This document shows positions 53,927 through 63,261 of a stretch of 64,000 bases of DNA, one piece after another. Origin of the DNA: Alkalimarinus sediminis (GTDB lineage Bacteria > Pseudomonadota > Gammaproteobacteria > Pseudomonadales > Oleiphilaceae); assembly GCF_026427595.1 (NCBI RefSeq), contig NZ_CP101527.1, positions 3,529,001-3,593,000 on the forward strand, in the 5' to 3' direction. Below the pieces are notes generated by a model. It had not been told where the DNA came from. It searched no databases and saw only the letters and a list, made by a program, of their open reading frames with translations. Made by a program: the position numbers and the translations under genes. Positions within the stretch are counted from its first letter, which is position 1. Every line of letters starts with the position of its first letter.

Positions 53927-55378
53927 CTAGCCTCGATACACTAGAACATTGTTAAAGCCTTCACCTTTAAGGTGGCTAGCATGCAACTGACTCATCGTGC
54001 CCTTTTCACAATACAATAGATAACGTTTTGAAAGGTCGAGTTCTAGGGTTTTGCTCATTAACTCAAAAAATGGGATGTGCATAATTTCATTATTGGTTAA
54101 GTGCAAGGGCTTTCTTTCAGCCTCATCGGGGTGGCGAATATCGATTATCACATCATCAATCGAAGGGGTTGATACCAACTCAACATCTTCTACCGTCACC
54201 ACTGAGTCCATAACTTTATCAATCGACACCCATACCTGATCTTCTACTGCTTTATCGAGTACGGCAAAGTCAAAGCGCTCTTCTTCTCTGGCAATTTTAT
54301 CTAGCTTAGCGCGAGTGGTAGGACGGTCAGAAATAACACCACAATACTCAGGCATGGTTTTAGCGAAGTCTTCGGTGCCTATTTCAGCCGAAATACGAAT
54401 AATCTCCGGCTTATCCATTGTGACGAGAGGCCTCAGAACCAATGTATCAGTCACACTATCAATCACCGACAAATTAGTGAGCGTTTGACTCGAAACCTGA
54501 GCAACACTCTCCCCAGTAACTAGCGCTTGAATACTCATGTTTTTCGCAACTTCCGAAGCCGCTCTCAACATCATGCGTTTCAACACTACACCCATTTGAG
54601 AATGATGCACGCTCTTAAGAATCTCAGCCACCACCTCTTCAAACGGGATCGTGATAAACTGCACTTTATGGGACGAGCCATAACGCTCCCATAGGTATAA
54701 GGAGACTTGCTTTACACCAATCTCATGAGCTGAACCGCCCAGATTAAAAAAACAAAAGTGTGTTCGCAACCCTCGTCTCATCGTTAGGTAACTAGAGACG
54801 GTAGAGTCAAAACCTCCAGAGATTAAAGATAAAACAGTATCTAGGCTGCCGATAGGAAACCCGCCCAATCCTTCATATCGCTTTTCGATGATATAGAGTT
54901 TTTCATCTCTAATTTCGAGCTTAACCACTACCTCAGGGTTACGCAGATCAACCGACTTACCTTCAGTTAACTTTAGCAGTCCACCTCCCACATAGCGCTC
55001 AACATCAGTAGACTTGAAGTCATGCTTGCCCGCTCGCTTCACTCGCACTACAAATGTTTTGCCTGCGATCATTGGCTCATAAATATCTCGGGTTTTCGTG
55101 AGGATGTCATCAAAATCTTCATAGGTGTGTTCGGTCACTTGAAGAATATTGGCTATACCCGGAATACGTTTAAGGGCATCAACTACATCACCGGATATCG
55201 GTGTTAACTCAACTGGAAGGTCAACTTCTATTTTGTCCCACTGTCCAATAACCTCAATATTATCGTCGATCCGTTTCAGTATTTTTCTGATATTACTTTT
55301 CAGTTGTTTTACGAACTGCCTGCGAACGGGCTTACTTTTAATAGTGATTTCTGGGAATAACTTGACGATAAATTTCAT
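53927..55378 (-). CDS. thiI: tRNA uracil 4-sulfurtransferase ThiI
   Basis: A 483-residue enzyme making 4-thiouridine at tRNA position 8 and supplying sulfur for thiamine thiazole. It starts MKFIVKLFPEITIKSKPVR, with the ferredoxin-like and THUMP domains in residues 1-165. The PP-loop ATP pyrophosphatase has SGGFDSTVSSY. The C-terminal rhodanese domain (about 400-483) has the persulfide Cys457 in LYCEKGTMS, equivalent to Cys456 of E. coli. Length matches E. coli (482). Single gene; very sure. Confidence 0.97.
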   Translation of the reverse strand: MKFIVKLFPEITIKSKPVRRQFVKQLKSNIRKILKRIDDNIEVIGQWDKIEVDLPVELTPISGDVVDALKRIPGIANILQVTEHTYEDFDDILTKTRDIYEPMIAGKTFVVRVKRAGKHDFKSTDVERYVGGGLLKLTEGKSVDLRNPEVVVKLEIRDEKLYIIEKRYEGLGGFPIGSLDTVLSLISGGFDSTVSSYLTMRRGLRTHFCFFNLGGSAHEIGVKQVSLYLWERYGSSHKVQFITIPFEEVVAEILKSVHHSQMGVVLKRMMLRAASEVAKNMSIQALVTGESVAQVSSQTLTNLSVIDSVTDTLVLRPLVTMDKPEIIRISAEIGTEDFAKTMPEYCGVISDRPTTRAKLDKIAREEERFDFAVLDKAVEDQVWVSIDKVMDSVVTVEDVELVSTPSIDDVIIDIRHPDEAERKPLHLTNNEIMHIPFFELMSKTLELDLSKRYLLYCEKGTMSQLHASHLKGEGFNNVLVYRG

Positions 55379-55602
55379 GCTTTTGCCTGTCGAACGGGGA
55401 CTATAAATAGCTGCTTAAGAGCGTAGCGGCTTATTTTACCTGTTTGTCATCAAGATTTCACAACTAGTTCCTGCTCACATTTATTATCCACCACCCACTC
55501 TAATGGATCTATTTGTTTTAGAATGTAAAACGCTGCCCTACAGAATCCCCTGAAATCAACTAAGCTTATTAATAGACCACTAATAAGACCAATAGAGGCA
55601 TT

Positions 55603-56973
55603 ATGGCCAAGACTGGAATAAACGCACGCGTCACACCCGAAGGCACCATGGAGGTGCTATCTAGACACGAAGTCAGCCTGCTTAAAGACAGAAGCAAAAA
55701 AGGGTTGTACGACCTTTTTCGCCAGTGCGCTTTAGCAGTACTTAACTGCGGTAATGAGAGTGACGATAGCAAATCGATCATGGAAGAGTACAAAGACTTT
55801 GACATTAAACTCGTCAACCAACCAAGGGGGATTAAACTCCAAATTACCAACGCCCCCAGCAGCGCCTTTGTCGATGGTGAGATGATCAAAGGGATCAAAG
55901 AGCATCTGTTTTCGGCACTACGCGATATTGTTCATGCCAATAGCGTGCTGGTAAAGAGCAGCGAGTTTGACCTTAACTCCTCAGATGGCGTAACAAACTT
56001 TATCTTTCATCAACTTCGCAATGCACAAATACTAGAAGCAGGCACCCAGCCCAATATTGTTGTCTGCTGGGGCGGCCACTCGATTAGTCGAATGGAGTAT
56101 AACTTCACCAAAAAGGTAGGGCATGAGTTAGGGCTAAGAGGGCTTAACATCTGTACAGGTTGCGGGCCCGGCGCCATGAAAGGTCCTATGAAAGGAGCCA
56201 CAATCGCCCACTCCAAACAACGCAACTGTAACGGTCGCTATATTGGTATTAGTGAACCAGGCATTATTGCAGCAGAATCCCCCAACCCAATCGTGAACGA
56301 ATTAACGATTCTGCCAGATATAGAAAAGCGACTCGAAGCGTTTGTGCGTATAGGCCACGGAATTATCATCTTCCCTGGTGGCGTCGGCACGGCAGAAGAA
56401 ATTTTATACCTCTTGGGAATACTGCTTCATCCAGCCAATCAAAAACTGCCCTTCCCCGTGATCTTTGCTGGCTCTAAAGAGAATGAGTCTTACTTTAAGA
56501 TGATCGATAGGTTTATTGGGGGGGCGCTCGGTGAAGAAGCACAAAAGCGGTATAAAATTATTATTGACGACCCAGTCAGCGTCGCTAAAGAGATAAAAAC
56601 AGGCATAGAAGAGGTTGCCCAATATCGCAGGGTTCACCGTGACGCATACTACTTTAACTGGCTACTAAAAATTGACCCGTTATTTCAACAGCCTTTTCAA
56701 CCCACCCATGAAAATATGGCAAACCTGCAACTGCATCGAGAGCAGCCGGTACATATTCTAGCTGCGAATTTGCGTAGAGCGTTTTCTGGCATTGTGGCGG
56801 GCAACGTTAAAGATGACGGTATTCGGAGGGTAGAGAAATTCGGACCTTTCGAGATTCATGGTGATAAAACCATCCTCGATCCATTGGAAGGTTTGCTTGA
56901 GTCATTCATTCATGAAAACAGAATGAAACTACCGGGCAAAGTATACACGCCTAGCTATCGCATCGTAAATTAA
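55603..56973 (+). CDS. ppnN: Nucleotide 5'-monophosphate nucleosidase PpnN
   Basis: A 456-residue YgdH/PpnN enzyme that cleaves purine and pyrimidine 5'-monophosphates to base and ribose 5-phosphate, and in E. coli is controlled by (p)ppGpp. It aligns along its length with E. coli PpnN: GTMEVLSRHEVSLLK, LFRQCALAVLN, SSAFVDGEMIKGI. The LOG-type catalytic core has GGHSISRMEY, GCGPGAMKGPMKGA and PGGVGTAEEILYLLG. The length is normal (454 in E. coli). A bidirectional terminator follows. Very sure. Confidence 0.96.
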   Translation: MAKTGINARVTPEGTMEVLSRHEVSLLKDRSKKGLYDLFRQCALAVLNCGNESDDSKSIMEEYKDFDIKLVNQPRGIKLQITNAPSSAFVDGEMIKGIKEHLFSALRDIVHANSVLVKSSEFDLNSSDGVTNFIFHQLRNAQILEAGTQPNIVVCWGGHSISRMEYNFTKKVGHELGLRGLNICTGCGPGAMKGPMKGATIAHSKQRNCNGRYIGISEPGIIAAESPNPIVNELTILPDIEKRLEAFVRIGHGIIIFPGGVGTAEEILYLLGILLHPANQKLPFPVIFAGSKENESYFKMIDRFIGGALGEEAQKRYKIIIDDPVSVAKEIKTGIEEVAQYRRVHRDAYYFNWLLKIDPLFQQPFQPTHENMANLQLHREQPVHILAANLRRAFSGIVAGNVKDDGIRRVEKFGPFEIHGDKTILDPLEGLLESFIHENRMKLPGKVYTPSYRIVN

Positions 56974-56985
56974 CACGATAAGACA

Positions 56986-57020
56986 AAAAAAAGCAGCACC
57001 CATAGGAGCGCTGCTTTTTA
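56986..57020. terminator. Bidirectional rho-independent terminator
   Basis: AAAAAGCAGC and GCTGCTTTTT (56988-56997, 57010-57019) with a 12-nt loop, A-run before and T-run after. It can end ppnN and, less directly, the convergent cytochrome gene. Confidence 0.88.
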
Positions 57021-57138
57021 TTAGTGACTAAACGAAGTTGATGGTTTATCGATAAACCGCCACTCGTTCAATCCAGTCTAATTGCTTCGAACCAGACCTG
57101 CTCACTCAAACTAGATCGGCTAGCTTAAGCTGACCCTA

Positions 57139-57465
57139 TTACTTCAAGCTAGCGTAGTAAGCAGCCAAGTTAGCGATATCTTCATCACTTAATGCTGCTG
57201 CTTGACCTTGCATAATAGGCGCTTGACCACCAGTACGCTGCTTAGCTTTATACGCTTTTAGAGAGCTTACCAAGTACTGCTCGTTCTGCCCTGCCAAGTT
57301 AGGGTAAATTGGAATCATGGCAATACCTTCAGGGCCGTGACATGCAGCGCAAACACCTGCTTTTGCTTTCCCTGCAGCAACATCGCCACCTGCATTTGCC
57401 ATCATCGGTGCAGACACAGCAAGTGTGGCTGCTATAGCCAATACAGAATTCTTCAATGCTCTCAT
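57139..57465 (-). CDS. Periplasmic class I cytochrome c (c553/c5-like)
   Basis: A 108-residue cytochrome. Signal peptide 1-25 ends ANA. The haem motif CAACH is at residues 39-43; the distal Met is in APIMQGQ near 83. [15 protein letters not shown] helix and a C-terminal LAAYYASL helix complete the fold. The type is that of small diheme-free c553-like cytochromes that pass electrons to oxidases or are fused in cytochrome c4. It lies 132 bp from the copper chaperone gene on the same strand, a sensible pairing with a terminal oxidase. Family is sure. Confidence 0.95.
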   Translation of the reverse strand: MRALKNSVLAIAATLAVSAPMMANAGGDVAAGKAKAGVCAACHGPEGIAMIPIYPNLAGQNEQYLVSSLKAYKAKQRTGGQAPIMQGQAAALSDEDIANLAAYYASLK

Positions 57466-57597
57466 ATTTTGATCCTCTCAAATCATAGTGTTTTTCTAAT
57501 ATAGAACCTAACAGACTAACTATCAGTGTTATTTAAAACACATCATTTAAGCAATAGTACTGCTTATTGAAAATGATATCCATCAAGGAGATACAGT

Positions 57598-58116
57598 TTA
57601 ATGATGCATTTGATGATCGCCATGCTGCATCTTCACTTCACCCTTATGACTACCCTCTGGTGGATGCGAAACCTTCAGCTGCATATTGACCCGTCCATGA
57701 TGCTCGAAAACAAGCGTCAAGGGAACCATACTCCCCACTTTAAGAGGCTCCTTGAGGTTAATTAACATTAAGTGGTTTCCAGCGGGTTCAAACATAACAT
57801 AGCCTTTTGCAGGCACTAAGACGTCGTCAAGTTTGATCATTTTCATGACGCCATCACTCATCTCGGTAGCATGCATCTCGACTATCTCACTGGCTGGAGA
57901 CTCAACGGCTATCAAGCGGTCATCTTGTTGACTGTAGTTATGCAGCATCATGTAGGCAGCAGTGGTGGTCGCCACGGGAGGTACGGCCCGAACCCAAGTC
58001 ATATGAGCTTGTATATCTGACGCTTTAACGTGCTTCATCTCTGCCTCTGCAGTTAGCGCCACTAAACTCATCACTGCTACGAACCCTGTAGCCACCCATT
58101 GTTGAAGCCGTTGCAT
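57598..58116 (-). CDS. PCu(A)C-type periplasmic copper chaperone
   Basis: A 172-residue periplasmic copper(I) chaperone that delivers copper to the CuA or CuB site of cytochrome oxidases. Signal peptide 1-25 ends AEA. The ligand pattern H-x10-M-x21-H-x-M is exact, from HATEMSDGVMKM to AGNHLM. The last 20 residues are His/Met-rich (HKGEVKMQHGDHQMHH), a second copper-binding tail found in some members. The gene is upstream of the cytochrome gene. Very sure of family. Confidence 0.95.
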   Translation of the reverse strand: MQRLQQWVATGFVAVMSLVALTAEAEMKHVKASDIQAHMTWVRAVPPVATTTAAYMMLHNYSQQDDRLIAVESPASEIVEMHATEMSDGVMKMIKLDDVLVPAKGYVMFEPAGNHLMLINLKEPLKVGSMVPLTLVFEHHGRVNMQLKVSHPPEGSHKGEVKMQHGDHQMHH

Positions 58117-58293
58117 GGTAAACTCTCCCCAAAAATTGATCGTTGGTAATATCTAAAAACTAGACCGCCATTCTAACGGTTTATAAAACAAGATACCCCG
58201 CTGAAGATGCGTCATTTTGTCACATTAAACAGGCTTTCCGACAAATCCCATGACTCACCTCAATATAACCGTTAAGCGGTGTATTGATAAACT

Positions 58294-59175
58294 CTAGCGG
58301 TAGCGAACCTTCTTATACTCCATAGGCGACATACCTATTACTTTTTTAAATAAGCGCGAGAAATAATACGCGTCATCATAACCAAGCTCCCGCGCAATTT
58401 CATTAACATGCTGGGTAGATACATCTAACAGATAACAAGCATGCTCCATCTTCAGATGAATAAAGTGCTGAATTGGCGAGCGCCCTGTCAATTCTTTGTA
58501 CTTTTTAGAGAAATAATATTTAGATAGATTAGCTTTTGTCGCGAGGGATTCCAAATCCAGGTGCTCATGAATATGGTGCTGCATAACACCGTGAATTTCA
58601 TCAAGATTGAGTGACTTACTCTCACCCGCCTTCACTGACGGTATCAATATAGCAATATAGGTCATTAGCTGCTTGAGATGGTTGGCGATATGGATATACA
58701 CCTTTTGACCAAAACCTGACGCACTAATCGCTAACAACGACTCAAACCCCGCTACTAGTCGCGGCAATACACCTAGAGGGATAATGGGGGTTTCAAAACT
58801 ATAGTTAAGATTATCAAGGTAAGCCTGACTGAGCTCGCCGTCAAAGTGAATCCAAAATATTGTCCAAGGGTTGTCATCATTGGCCTTATACGAATGGATA
58901 CTGTCTTTGGGCAACATGACTAGATTGCCCTTTCGGACTTTGTGATGTCGCCCTTCTACGACTAAGTCGGCCTCGCCATCTACACAATAGATCAGCAAAT
59001 GATCGTCATGCTGCTCCCTCTGCATATTGTGCCCTTTTGCGTTCGGATAATAGCCAAAACGTAGCGGGTAAAGATCTTTGCACAATACATTTTCTAGAAA
59101 CAACGTCACTATAAAGTCGGGGACAAAAAAACGAATCCCATCAACAGGCAGTGGCCAATCTGAGGTCAAAGACAT
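58294..59175 (-). CDS. AraC/XylS-family regulator, MmsR-like by context
   Basis: A 293-residue regulator with an N-terminal cupin (about 20-160, with HDDHLLIYCVDGEADLVVEG and VMLPKDSIHSY) and a C-terminal AraC double helix-turn-helix (about 190-290, with SLATKANLSKYYFSKKYKELTG then IARELGYDDAYYFSRLFKKV). It is divergent from a valine-degradation operon beginning with mmsA. In Pseudomonas aeruginosa the mmsAB operon is activated by MmsR, an AraC-family protein encoded next to it. The same role here is inferred from position. Two near-identical half-sites 21 bp apart lie 65-101 bp upstream of its start. Confidence 0.9.
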   Translation of the reverse strand: MSLTSDWPLPVDGIRFFVPDFIVTLFLENVLCKDLYPLRFGYYPNAKGHNMQREQHDDHLLIYCVDGEADLVVEGRHHKVRKGNLVMLPKDSIHSYKANDDNPWTIFWIHFDGELSQAYLDNLNYSFETPIIPLGVLPRLVAGFESLLAISASGFGQKVYIHIANHLKQLMTYIAILIPSVKAGESKSLNLDEIHGVMQHHIHEHLDLESLATKANLSKYYFSKKYKELTGRSPIQHFIHLKMEHACYLLDVSTQHVNEIARELGYDDAYYFSRLFKKVIGMSPMEYKKVRYR

Positions 59176-59239
59176 TCTATCAACCTGTATTCTAAGGATA
59201 TTTTAGTGAATCGACATTCACTTCTTTAAATCTAAAGAA

Positions 59240-59276
59240 CAATATAGTCCATCAATAGAGCAATTTAGTCAATCCA
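59240..59276. promoter_or_regulatory. AraC-type tandem half-sites
   Basis: CAATATAGTCCATCAA (59240-59255) and CAATTTAGTCAATCCA (59261-59276) match at 13 of 16 positions in direct repeat, with a 21-bp period (two helical turns). This is the geometry of AraC-family binding sites. It lies 65 bp upstream of the regulator start and about 435 bp from mmsA. Confidence 0.6.
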
Positions 59277-59343
59277 GAGTTAAGCAGCATTCAGTTTACA
59301 ATCTTCTCATCGCTGCTAATCAGGGTTCGATCAAGAAATCGAA

Positions 59344-59410
59344 TTGCTCAATGTACTGACCTGAATTTGGGTCACCCTACTTGAGCAACATTACACGTCA
59401 GTACCCAAAT
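59344..59410. promoter_or_regulatory. Three interleaved inverted repeats
   Basis: Perfect arm pairs interleave: TTGCTCA/TGAGCAA (59344-59350, 59382-59388), GTACTGAC/GTCAGTAC (59353-59360, 59397-59404) and ATTTGGGT/ACCCAAAT (59365-59372, 59403-59410). They could form alternative hairpins or be binding sites. Confidence 0.55.
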
Positions 59411-59710
59411 AAAAATAATAACTAACGTGTATAGAACACTAACAACAAAATAAAAAACAAATGAACAAGAATAATAACGATGCGGAAGGATTGAATCGTT
59501 ACTGATTAGCAGTTTTGTTTATCTCAGGCCAGATCGCAGCAAAGGGCCCTATTTATAAGCGCCAGAACAAAAAGTCATTCAGATCCTGCCAAAATCAGCT
59601 TCTAATTTCGCATCAAGCTTGTGTAGTACGGACTACCGTGAACGAATCAATGGGTTTATATAACCCCGACTAGCAGCACGACTATAAACGCATTTTTAAA
59701 GGATGATCTC

Positions 59711-61204
59711 ATGCATAGCAAACTCCCACTCTATATTGATGGCGAATTCAAAGCTAGCCAAAGTACACGAACTATTCCCGTCAAAAACCCAGCCACACAA
59801 CTTGTGCTAACCGACACCCCTTGTGCAACTAAAGAAGAGGTCGAGCAGGCCATTTCGAGCGCCAAAAAAGCATTTCAAAGCTGGAAAGAAACCCCCTCTC
59901 CTGAGCGGGCTCGACTCATGCTGCGCTATCAACAATTACTGAAAGAGCACCACGATGAACTAGCCGAAATACTCAGCCAAGAGACAGGCAAAATTTTCGC
60001 TGATGCAAAAGGCGATGTATGGCGAGGTATAGAGGTAGTCGAGCAAGCTTGTAATATCTCCTCATCGATGATGGGTGAAACCGCTGAAAACGTTGCTAGA
60101 GATATCGACACCTATAGTTTTATGCAACCGCTTGGGGTTTGCGCTGGTATCACACCGTTTAACTTCCCCGCGATGATCCCTTTATGGATGTTTCCTTTAG
60201 CCATCGCCTGTGGTAATACCTTTATCCTCAAGCCCTCAGAGCAAGACCCTATGACCCCTGTTCGACTGGCCGAGCTATTTCATGAAGCAGGCTTTCCAAA
60301 AGGGTTGTTACAAGTTATTCATGGCGATAAAGAGCAAGTCGATCAGATTATTAATCACCCCGACATCAAAGCGATATCATTTGTGGGTTCAGCTCATGTT
60401 GGCCAGCATATATACCGAACAGGCACAGACAACCTTAAACGCGTTCAATGTATGACAGGCGCAAAAAACCACATGGTGATTATGCCTGATGCTAATAAAT
60501 CACAAGTCATCAATAATATTGTTGGGGCTTCAGTCGGTGCAGCAGGCCAGCGCTGCATGGCTATCAGTGTGGCCGTATTTGTAGGCGAGAGCAAAGAGTG
60601 GATACCCGAAATTAAAGCTGCAATCGCCAAGGTAAAACCTGGGTTATGGAATGATGAAGAAGCAGGATTTGGCCCCGTTATCAGCCCTGAAGCCAAGGCC
60701 CGCATACTCAAATTGATTGAGCAAGGAAAACAGGAAGGCGCGGTGTGCGAGCTAGATGGTTCCTCTTTCTCACTACCTGAGTACCCCGAAGGCAACTGGG
60801 TAGGCCCATCACTCTTTACGGGCGTAACACCAGATATGGCGATCTATAAAGAGGAGATATTTGGCCCTGTACTGCTAACAATGGAGTCAGACTCACTCGA
60901 GCAGGCTGTTGAGCTTATTAATCAAAACCCATACGGCAATGGCACCTCTATCTTTACGGAATCAGGTTCCGCTGCACGCTATTTCCAGCATAACATTGAA
61001 GTGGGGCAAGTGGGCATTAATGTACCGATCCCAGTACCATTACCTTTCTTTTCATTTACCGGTTGGAAAAACTCGTTCTATGGAGATCTCCACGCCTATG
61101 GCAAACAGGGGGTTCGTTTTTATACCGAGACTAAAACCATCACCTCTCGCTGGTTTGATGAAGAGTCGCTTCACGGTCCAAATATGACAATATCACTCAA
61201 ATAA
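59711..61204 (+). CDS. mmsA: CoA-acylating methylmalonate-semialdehyde dehydrogenase
   Basis: A 497-residue aldehyde dehydrogenase that converts methylmalonate semialdehyde to propionyl-CoA, the last step of valine (and part of thymine and inositol) breakdown. Diagnostic features: [44 protein letters not shown] (the general-base Glu of other ALDHs is replaced by the Gly-Ala-Lys-Asn region, as in this family) and catalytic Cys282 in GQRCMAIS. The length is normal. First gene of the operon; 26 bp to the next gene. Very sure. Confidence 0.96.
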   Translation: MHSKLPLYIDGEFKASQSTRTIPVKNPATQLVLTDTPCATKEEVEQAISSAKKAFQSWKETPSPERARLMLRYQQLLKEHHDELAEILSQETGKIFADAKGDVWRGIEVVEQACNISSSMMGETAENVARDIDTYSFMQPLGVCAGITPFNFPAMIPLWMFPLAIACGNTFILKPSEQDPMTPVRLAELFHEAGFPKGLLQVIHGDKEQVDQIINHPDIKAISFVGSAHVGQHIYRTGTDNLKRVQCMTGAKNHMVIMPDANKSQVINNIVGASVGAAGQRCMAISVAVFVGESKEWIPEIKAAIAKVKPGLWNDEEAGFGPVISPEAKARILKLIEQGKQEGAVCELDGSSFSLPEYPEGNWVGPSLFTGVTPDMAIYKEEIFGPVLLTMESDSLEQAVELINQNPYGNGTSIFTESGSAARYFQHNIEVGQVGINVPIPVPLPFFSFTGWKNSFYGDLHAYGKQGVRFYTETKTITSRWFDEESLHGPNMTISLK

Positions 61205-61230
61205 AAACTACGAGGCCATGAGTTAAGCGT

Positions 61231-62391
61231 ATGGACTTTAATTTAAACGACGAACAAAGAGCCTATCAACAATCGGCTGCTTTGTTTGCAGAAAAAGAAC
61301 TATCACCAAATGCCGCTCAATGGGATGAAGAGTCTTTCTTCCCCGTTGACGTCATTAAGCGGGCAGGTCAGACGGGTTTTTGCAGCCTCTATACGCCAGC
61401 AGAAATCGGTGGGATGGGGCTAAGCCGACTCGACTCATGCTTAATAATTGAAGAGTTGGCAAAGGGCTGTACGTCAACCACGGCCTACCTGACGATTCAT
61501 AATATGGCAACGTGGATGATCGCCAGTTTTGGCAGTGAAACACTGCAACAGGCATGGTGCCCCAAGCTAGTCAACGGTGATTTGCTAGCCTCCTATTGCC
61601 TGACAGAGCCTAATGCAGGTTCCGATGCGGCATCACTCAAGACTACGGCTAAACGAGACGGCGACGATTACATTATTAACGGCAGCAAGATGTTTATCTC
61701 TGGAGCAGGAGATACCGATGTATTGGTTCTAATGGCGCGTACAGGCGAACCTGGTGCCAAAGGCATTTCAAGCTTTGTTGTTCCAGCAAACCTTGAAGGC
61801 ATCAGCTATGGCAGAAAAGAGAGCAAAATGGGTTGGAATAGTCAGCCGACTAGAGCCATCACCTTGCAAGACGTTAAAGTACCTGCAGGCAACCTGATAG
61901 GCCAAGAGGGAGAAGGTTTCAAAATTGCGATGAAGGGACTCGATGGTGGCAGGATAAATATTGCTACCTGCTCTTTGGGGACGGCGCAAGCAGCACTTGA
62001 ACAGGCACAGCGATACCTCAATGAGAGAAAGCAATTTGGTCGCACACTGGCAAGCTTTCAGGCACTACAATTTAAACTAGCCGACATGGCCACAGAACTG
62101 ATCGCAGCCAGACAAATGGTACACCTCGCAGCATGGAAGCTCGACCATAAAGACCCTGAAGCAACCGTCTACAGCGCTATGGCAAAACGCTTTGCGACAG
62201 ATGTCTGTTTTAATATCTGTAACGAGGCGCTACAAATACATGGTGGTTATGGATATATCCGCGAATATCCATTAGAGCGGCACGTTCGAGATAGTCGAGT
62301 ACATCAAATCTTAGAAGGCACTAACGAAATAATGCGCGTGATCATAGCGCGACGTTTATTAATGGAAGGCGCAACAGATATTATTAGATAA
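61231..62391 (+). CDS. Acyl-CoA dehydrogenase, isobutyryl-CoA type
   Basis: A 386-residue FAD acyl-CoA dehydrogenase. It has the family marks YCLTEPNAGSDAASLKT, KMFISGAG, RKQFG(R) and LQIHGGYGYIREYPLERHVRDSRVHQILEGTNEI, with the catalytic Glu just before GTNEI. Located right after mmsA and before two enoyl-CoA hydratase-fold genes, it most likely oxidises isobutyryl-CoA to methacrylyl-CoA in valine degradation. Related enzymes (2-methylbutyryl- or butyryl-CoA dehydrogenase) look alike; context decides. Confident in family, fairly confident in role. Confidence 0.92.
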   Translation: MDFNLNDEQRAYQQSAALFAEKELSPNAAQWDEESFFPVDVIKRAGQTGFCSLYTPAEIGGMGLSRLDSCLIIEELAKGCTSTTAYLTIHNMATWMIASFGSETLQQAWCPKLVNGDLLASYCLTEPNAGSDAASLKTTAKRDGDDYIINGSKMFISGAGDTDVLVLMARTGEPGAKGISSFVVPANLEGISYGRKESKMGWNSQPTRAITLQDVKVPAGNLIGQEGEGFKIAMKGLDGGRINIATCSLGTAQAALEQAQRYLNERKQFGRTLASFQALQFKLADMATELIAARQMVHLAAWKLDHKDPEATVYSAMAKRFATDVCFNICNEALQIHGGYGYIREYPLERHVRDSRVHQILEGTNEIMRVIIARRLLMEGATDIIR

Positions 62392-62439
62392 CCAAGCAAC
62401 TTCCCGATTAACGAATAATGCTAAAGCAGGCTTGAAAAT

Positions 62440-63225
62440 ATGACTCCAGATACATCAAAACTACTCCTTGAGATTATCGAGCACACAGCGATCATTACCA
62501 TTAACAACCCTCCCGCTAACACCTGGGATGGGGAAAGCCTTGCGGCACTAAAAACGCTTATTTTAAACCTGAATGAAGACCGAAATATCTACAGCCTGGT
62601 CATTACAGGCCAAGGACAAAAGTTCTTCTCCGCCGGCGCTGACCTCAACTTGTTTGCCAGTGGCGATAAAGCCGTAGCAGAAGAGATGGGGAGAGTATTT
62701 GGCGAAGCATTTGAAACACTCAGTCAATTCAGGGGCGTGTCGATTGCCGCCATTAACGGTTTTGCCATGGGTGGAGGTCTGGAGTGCGCATTGGCCTGTG
62801 ATATTCGTATTGCCGAAGCCCAAGCCAAAATGGCGCTTCCCGAAGCAACTGTTGGCTTGCTCCCTTGTGCAGGCGGCACCCAAAACCTGCCATGGTTAGT
62901 TGGCGAAGGCTGGGCAAAACGTATGATTCTTTGCGGTGAACGAGTAGATGCCAAACAAGCGCTTACCATTGGCCTGGTAGAAGAAGTCGTTGAACCAGGA
63001 GAAGCCCTAGAGGCTGCGTTAGCCCTAGCGAAAAAGGTTGCCAAACAAAGCCCCTCCTCTGTTGCCGCGTGTAAAACGCTGGTGCAAGCAGCCAGAAGTA
63101 ACCCGATGCAACAAGCACTTCCAACAGAGCGAACCCTATTTGTTGATCTATTCGATACCGAAGACCAGGCCGAAGGGGTAAATGCATTTTTAGAAAAGCG
63201 CACCCCCGCATGGAAAAACAAATAA
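62440..63225 (+). CDS. Enoyl-CoA hydratase, methacrylyl-CoA hydratase role
   Basis: A 261-residue crotonase-fold protein. The oxyanion-hole strands are FFSAGADLN and GFAMGGGLECALACDIRIA. The two catalytic glutamates of enoyl-CoA hydratases are present in GGLECA and in PEATVGLLPCAGGT. Position between the acyl-CoA dehydrogenase (48 bp) and the HIBCH-like gene (36 bp) suggests hydration of methacrylyl-CoA to 3-hydroxyisobutyryl-CoA. Family is sure; substrate from context. Confidence 0.93.
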   Translation: MTPDTSKLLLEIIEHTAIITINNPPANTWDGESLAALKTLILNLNEDRNIYSLVITGQGQKFFSAGADLNLFASGDKAVAEEMGRVFGEAFETLSQFRGVSIAAINGFAMGGGLECALACDIRIAEAQAKMALPEATVGLLPCAGGTQNLPWLVGEGWAKRMILCGERVDAKQALTIGLVEEVVEPGEALEAALALAKKVAKQSPSSVAACKTLVQAARSNPMQQALPTERTLFVDLFDTEDQAEGVNAFLEKRTPAWKNK

Positions 63226-63261
63226 CACCGTTTATCAACAAAACAGGAAGGCACGTTAATT

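Larger units (their letters stand above)
59176..59710. other. Divergent regulatory region, 535 bp
   Basis: Apart from the tandem half-sites and nested palindromes, I see TATATAA near 59658, about 50 bp before mmsA, as a possible -10, and AAAGGA at 59698-59703 as its ribosome site. The long leader has no convincing open frame. Confidence 0.5.

Noticed and set aside
53610-53930. Open frame of 106 codons starting with TTG
   Set aside because: No ribosome site, composition unlike neighbours, and it overlaps operator-like palindromes and the thiI end.
59176-59710. A small RNA or riboswitch in the mmsA leader
   Set aside because: The palindromes are interleaved and operator-like, and no T-run or recognised aptamer pattern follows them.
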